Assembly (NCBI RefSeq): GCF_012584455.1
Contig: NZ_JABAEB010000002.1
Coordinates: forward strand, 124,001 to 188,000
Direction of reading: 5' to 3'
From: Shewanella oncorhynchi
GTDB lineage: Bacteria; Pseudomonadota; Gammaproteobacteria; Enterobacterales; Shewanellaceae
Length of the DNA: 64,000 bases
The notes below the pieces were generated by a model. The model worked only from the letters and a program-made list of their open reading frames with translations, searched no databases and had not been told where the DNA came from. Below, one piece after another: positions 62,504 through 64,000 of this stretch (within the stretch, counting starts at the first letter, position 1; every line of letters starts with the position of its first letter). A program made the translations under genes and the position numbers.

Positions 62504-62735
62504 CAATCATATAATATAATTTCCGATGATAATTACACTTACCCTTTAATTATCATAAGGATAATCCACACATTCCCCATTAAAATCTCAGATGCGGCCA
62601 TTTCAGTGGCAAGATATAGCCTTTGGACAAAACTTTTCACCATCAGTGATGAAATATTTCGCTTTAGCTTCATCTCTCCTTTGGGTAAAAAGATCGGGTG
62701 CTGCGAATGGCACAGGTATTTTTGGAATTTTGACC

Positions 62736-62897
62736 ATGTCACACTCCTATGAATTTGACGACGATGATGCGCCATGGGGCGATAACGTCAAAGGTAAGCA
62801 AAAGAATAAACGCGTGAAACAGCGCCGCAGAGATACTAAGCGACGTTACTCGGACGATAATACAGAGGTGGATTTCTACCAAAATAAATCGAAGTAA
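62736..62897 (+). CDS. Small highly charged protein
   Basis: A 53-residue protein with an acidic N-terminus (SYEFDDDDAPWGD) and a strongly basic middle (KGKQKNKRVKQRRRDTKRRY). The frame runs upstream to 62592, but the upstream part looks unlike a real protein; GGAA about 10 nt before the ATG at 62736 supports the short start. I do not recognise a family. Such proteins often bind nucleic acid; that is only a guess. Confidence 0.55.
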   Translation: MSHSYEFDDDDAPWGDNVKGKQKNKRVKQRRRDTKRRYSDDNTEVDFYQNKSK

Positions 62898-63134
62898 CTA
62901 GATCTAAGTACCCTTGCTCTCACGGGTTTGTTTTACAAATTCGTTCTGTGCTAAACCTGCCAAATCTGAGCAAGTTGGATAATATCCAACTTGCTACTCA
63001 ACCCCGTTATCCCCCCTCAAATACTTAATCATTCCAGTGTAAAATCAATGGGCTTAATTGCTTATTTGCCCTATGCTTTTTGGGCTATAACTCCCAAATC
63101 ATTGGACTTACACTGAAATTTAAGGATGAACGCC
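62898..63134. other. Intergenic region before the decarboxylase-like gene
   Basis: No gene, strong terminator or operator seen. AAGGA at about 63122 is the ribosome site of the next gene. Confidence 0.4.
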
Positions 63135-64000
63135 ATGGAAAAACAGCGCCCCGACTTTATTTATCCCCAAGGCAGTATGTTGATGCACTCGCCCTTAGTG
63201 CTAAATAAAGCCGATATGTACGGTTTTTTTCTTAAGGGGAAACAGGAAAACCTGCAACGCTCTATCGATAAAACCCTGAATCAAGTTGCCGGTAGCGCAA
63301 TGTATTTTAAGGTGCTGTCTCCCTACGTACTGACAACCTTCACTCAAATTGAAAAAGCCTACTCCGCTTATCCAGAGGACAGAGCTAAGGGCTGGATCCA
63401 AGAAACGGACATCATCACTTGGGTCATGGTCGGGCGCCAAGATAGCAGCGACAGTAAACAAATCAGCCAAGTGTATTTTCAGCCACTACACATTTGGGTG
63501 AACGATGCCATGGCCTTAATTAATGGCAGAGAACTCTTTGGTTATCCTAAGTATTTATGTGAATACACTATGCCAGCGGTTAGCGAGCCTCTGACGCGAT
63601 TATCCCTTGAGACCAAAAGTTTTTTACATTTCTCACCCGAAACCGAACTTGCCCTGCATCCATTAATTGAAGTGAATTGCGATGCCAAACCCGAGGCACA
63701 GCTTTCAACCCTTGAAGCGATAACCCAAACTTGGCAACTCTTTAAAGAACAAACCGATTTTATTCCAGAACTTGACCAGCTTGGCGAAGAGCAGCTATTT
63801 CATCTGTTATTTAAACCCGCTATCGATCAAGTATTTCTAAAACAGTTCCCCGACTCGTCAGGGCAAAAAGCCATTTATCAAGCCATCGTCGCCGCGCCTG
63901 CCCAAGTGAATAAAGTGCACAGTGTTGCCCTGCTAAAAAATGATTTTGTCGCGACCATTTTTAATAATGCCAGCTTCCCGTTAAAGGATACGCTCGGGGT
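63135..64000 (+). CDS. Acetoacetate decarboxylase-like protein (3' end cut by window edge)
   Basis: Open from ATG 63135 to the window edge (288 codons visible). The segment LINGRELFGYPKYLCEY matches the GRE(x)nGxPK core of the acetoacetate decarboxylase superfamily, preceded by VWVNDAMA-type residues (here IWVNDAMA). In true decarboxylases a Lys in a beta strand forms the Schiff base; I cannot assign it here with certainty, so a non-decarboxylating family member is possible. AAGGA precedes the start. Confidence 0.75.
   Translation, partial: MEKQRPDFIYPQGSMLMHSPLVLNKADMYGFFLKGKQENLQRSIDKTLNQVAGSAMYFKVLSPYVLTTFTQIEKAYSAYPEDRAKGWIQETDIITWVMVGRQDSSDSKQISQVYFQPLHIWVNDAMALINGRELFGYPKYLCEYTMPAVSEPLTRLSLETKSFLHFSPETELALHPLIEVNCDAKPEAQLSTLEAITQTWQLFKEQTDFIPELDQLGEEQLFHLLFKPAIDQVFLKQFPDSSGQKAIYQAIVAAPAQVNKVHSVALLKNDFVATIFNNASFPLKDTLG

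Noticed and set aside
62592..62735. N-terminal extension of the small charged protein
   Set aside because: No ribosome site at 62592 and a composition unlike the downstream part. The short form from 62736 is better supported.

Overview
The window looks like a chromosome segment of a marine Shewanella (Gammaproteobacteria, Alteromonadales). The main evidence is a complete, colinear polyunsaturated fatty acid (EPA) synthase locus in the order pfaE (reverse), pfaR, pfaA, pfaB, pfaC, pfaD. Further support comes from a chitin-oligosaccharide utilisation block with TonB-dependent uptake and from many gammaproteobacterial housekeeping families. The species call is inference from gene content and order; no database was searched.

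Layout. (1) 1-20436: the PUFA synthase locus. The phosphopantetheinyl transferase PfaE is cut by the left edge and diverges from pfaR-pfaA-pfaB-pfaC, which are joined by 4-nt start/stop overlaps. pfaD follows after a 119-nt gap containing a long hairpin. PfaA carries five near-identical ACP domains. PfaR looks like a domesticated IS481-type transposase fragment. (2) 20437-25190: an accessory block. It starts with a three-way-junction palindrome, followed by a two-gene unit encoding a KAP-family P-loop NTPase and a NACHT NTPase with ten 22-residue leucine-rich repeats. This resembles bacterial NLR-like anti-phage proteins and is the most likely under-described system here. (3) 25366-34337: small stress or envelope genes (DUF1328 membrane peptide, small lipoprotein, BON-domain protein, ferritin-like protein, DUF3224), a phosphatase-lipid kinase fusion, a royal-jelly/yellow-family secreted protein and a sigma-54 activator with a degenerate receiver domain. 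Two sigma-54-type promoters (GG-N10-GC) lie in front of members of this group. (4) 34494-46600: chitin-oligosaccharide deacetylase, TonB receptor, flavin halogenase-like protein, AraC regulator, MFS permease, ROK sugar kinase and GH20 hexosaminidase. (5) 46795-64000: mostly ordinary genes. These include a YgjV membrane protein, FAH-family hydrolase with a Crp-like regulator, a chemoreceptor, an AstE/AspA-type hydrolase, MarR plus a CynX-type exporter, YjdM, a haem-type TonB receptor with a Fur-box candidate, TetR with two glutathione transferases, an RsmB-family methyltransferase and an acetoacetate decarboxylase-like gene cut by the right edge.

How the genes work together. PfaA-D form the iterative synthase and PfaE activates its ACPs. 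The chitin block covers deacetylation, outer-membrane uptake, inner-membrane transport, phosphorylation and hydrolysis of GlcNAc-type sugars. The KAP-NACHT pair is probably co-translated, with 1 nt between stop and start. The sigma-54 activator at 29800-31170 is a candidate regulator of the nearby envelope-stress genes. No tRNA, rRNA, CRISPR array or intact insertion sequence was seen.
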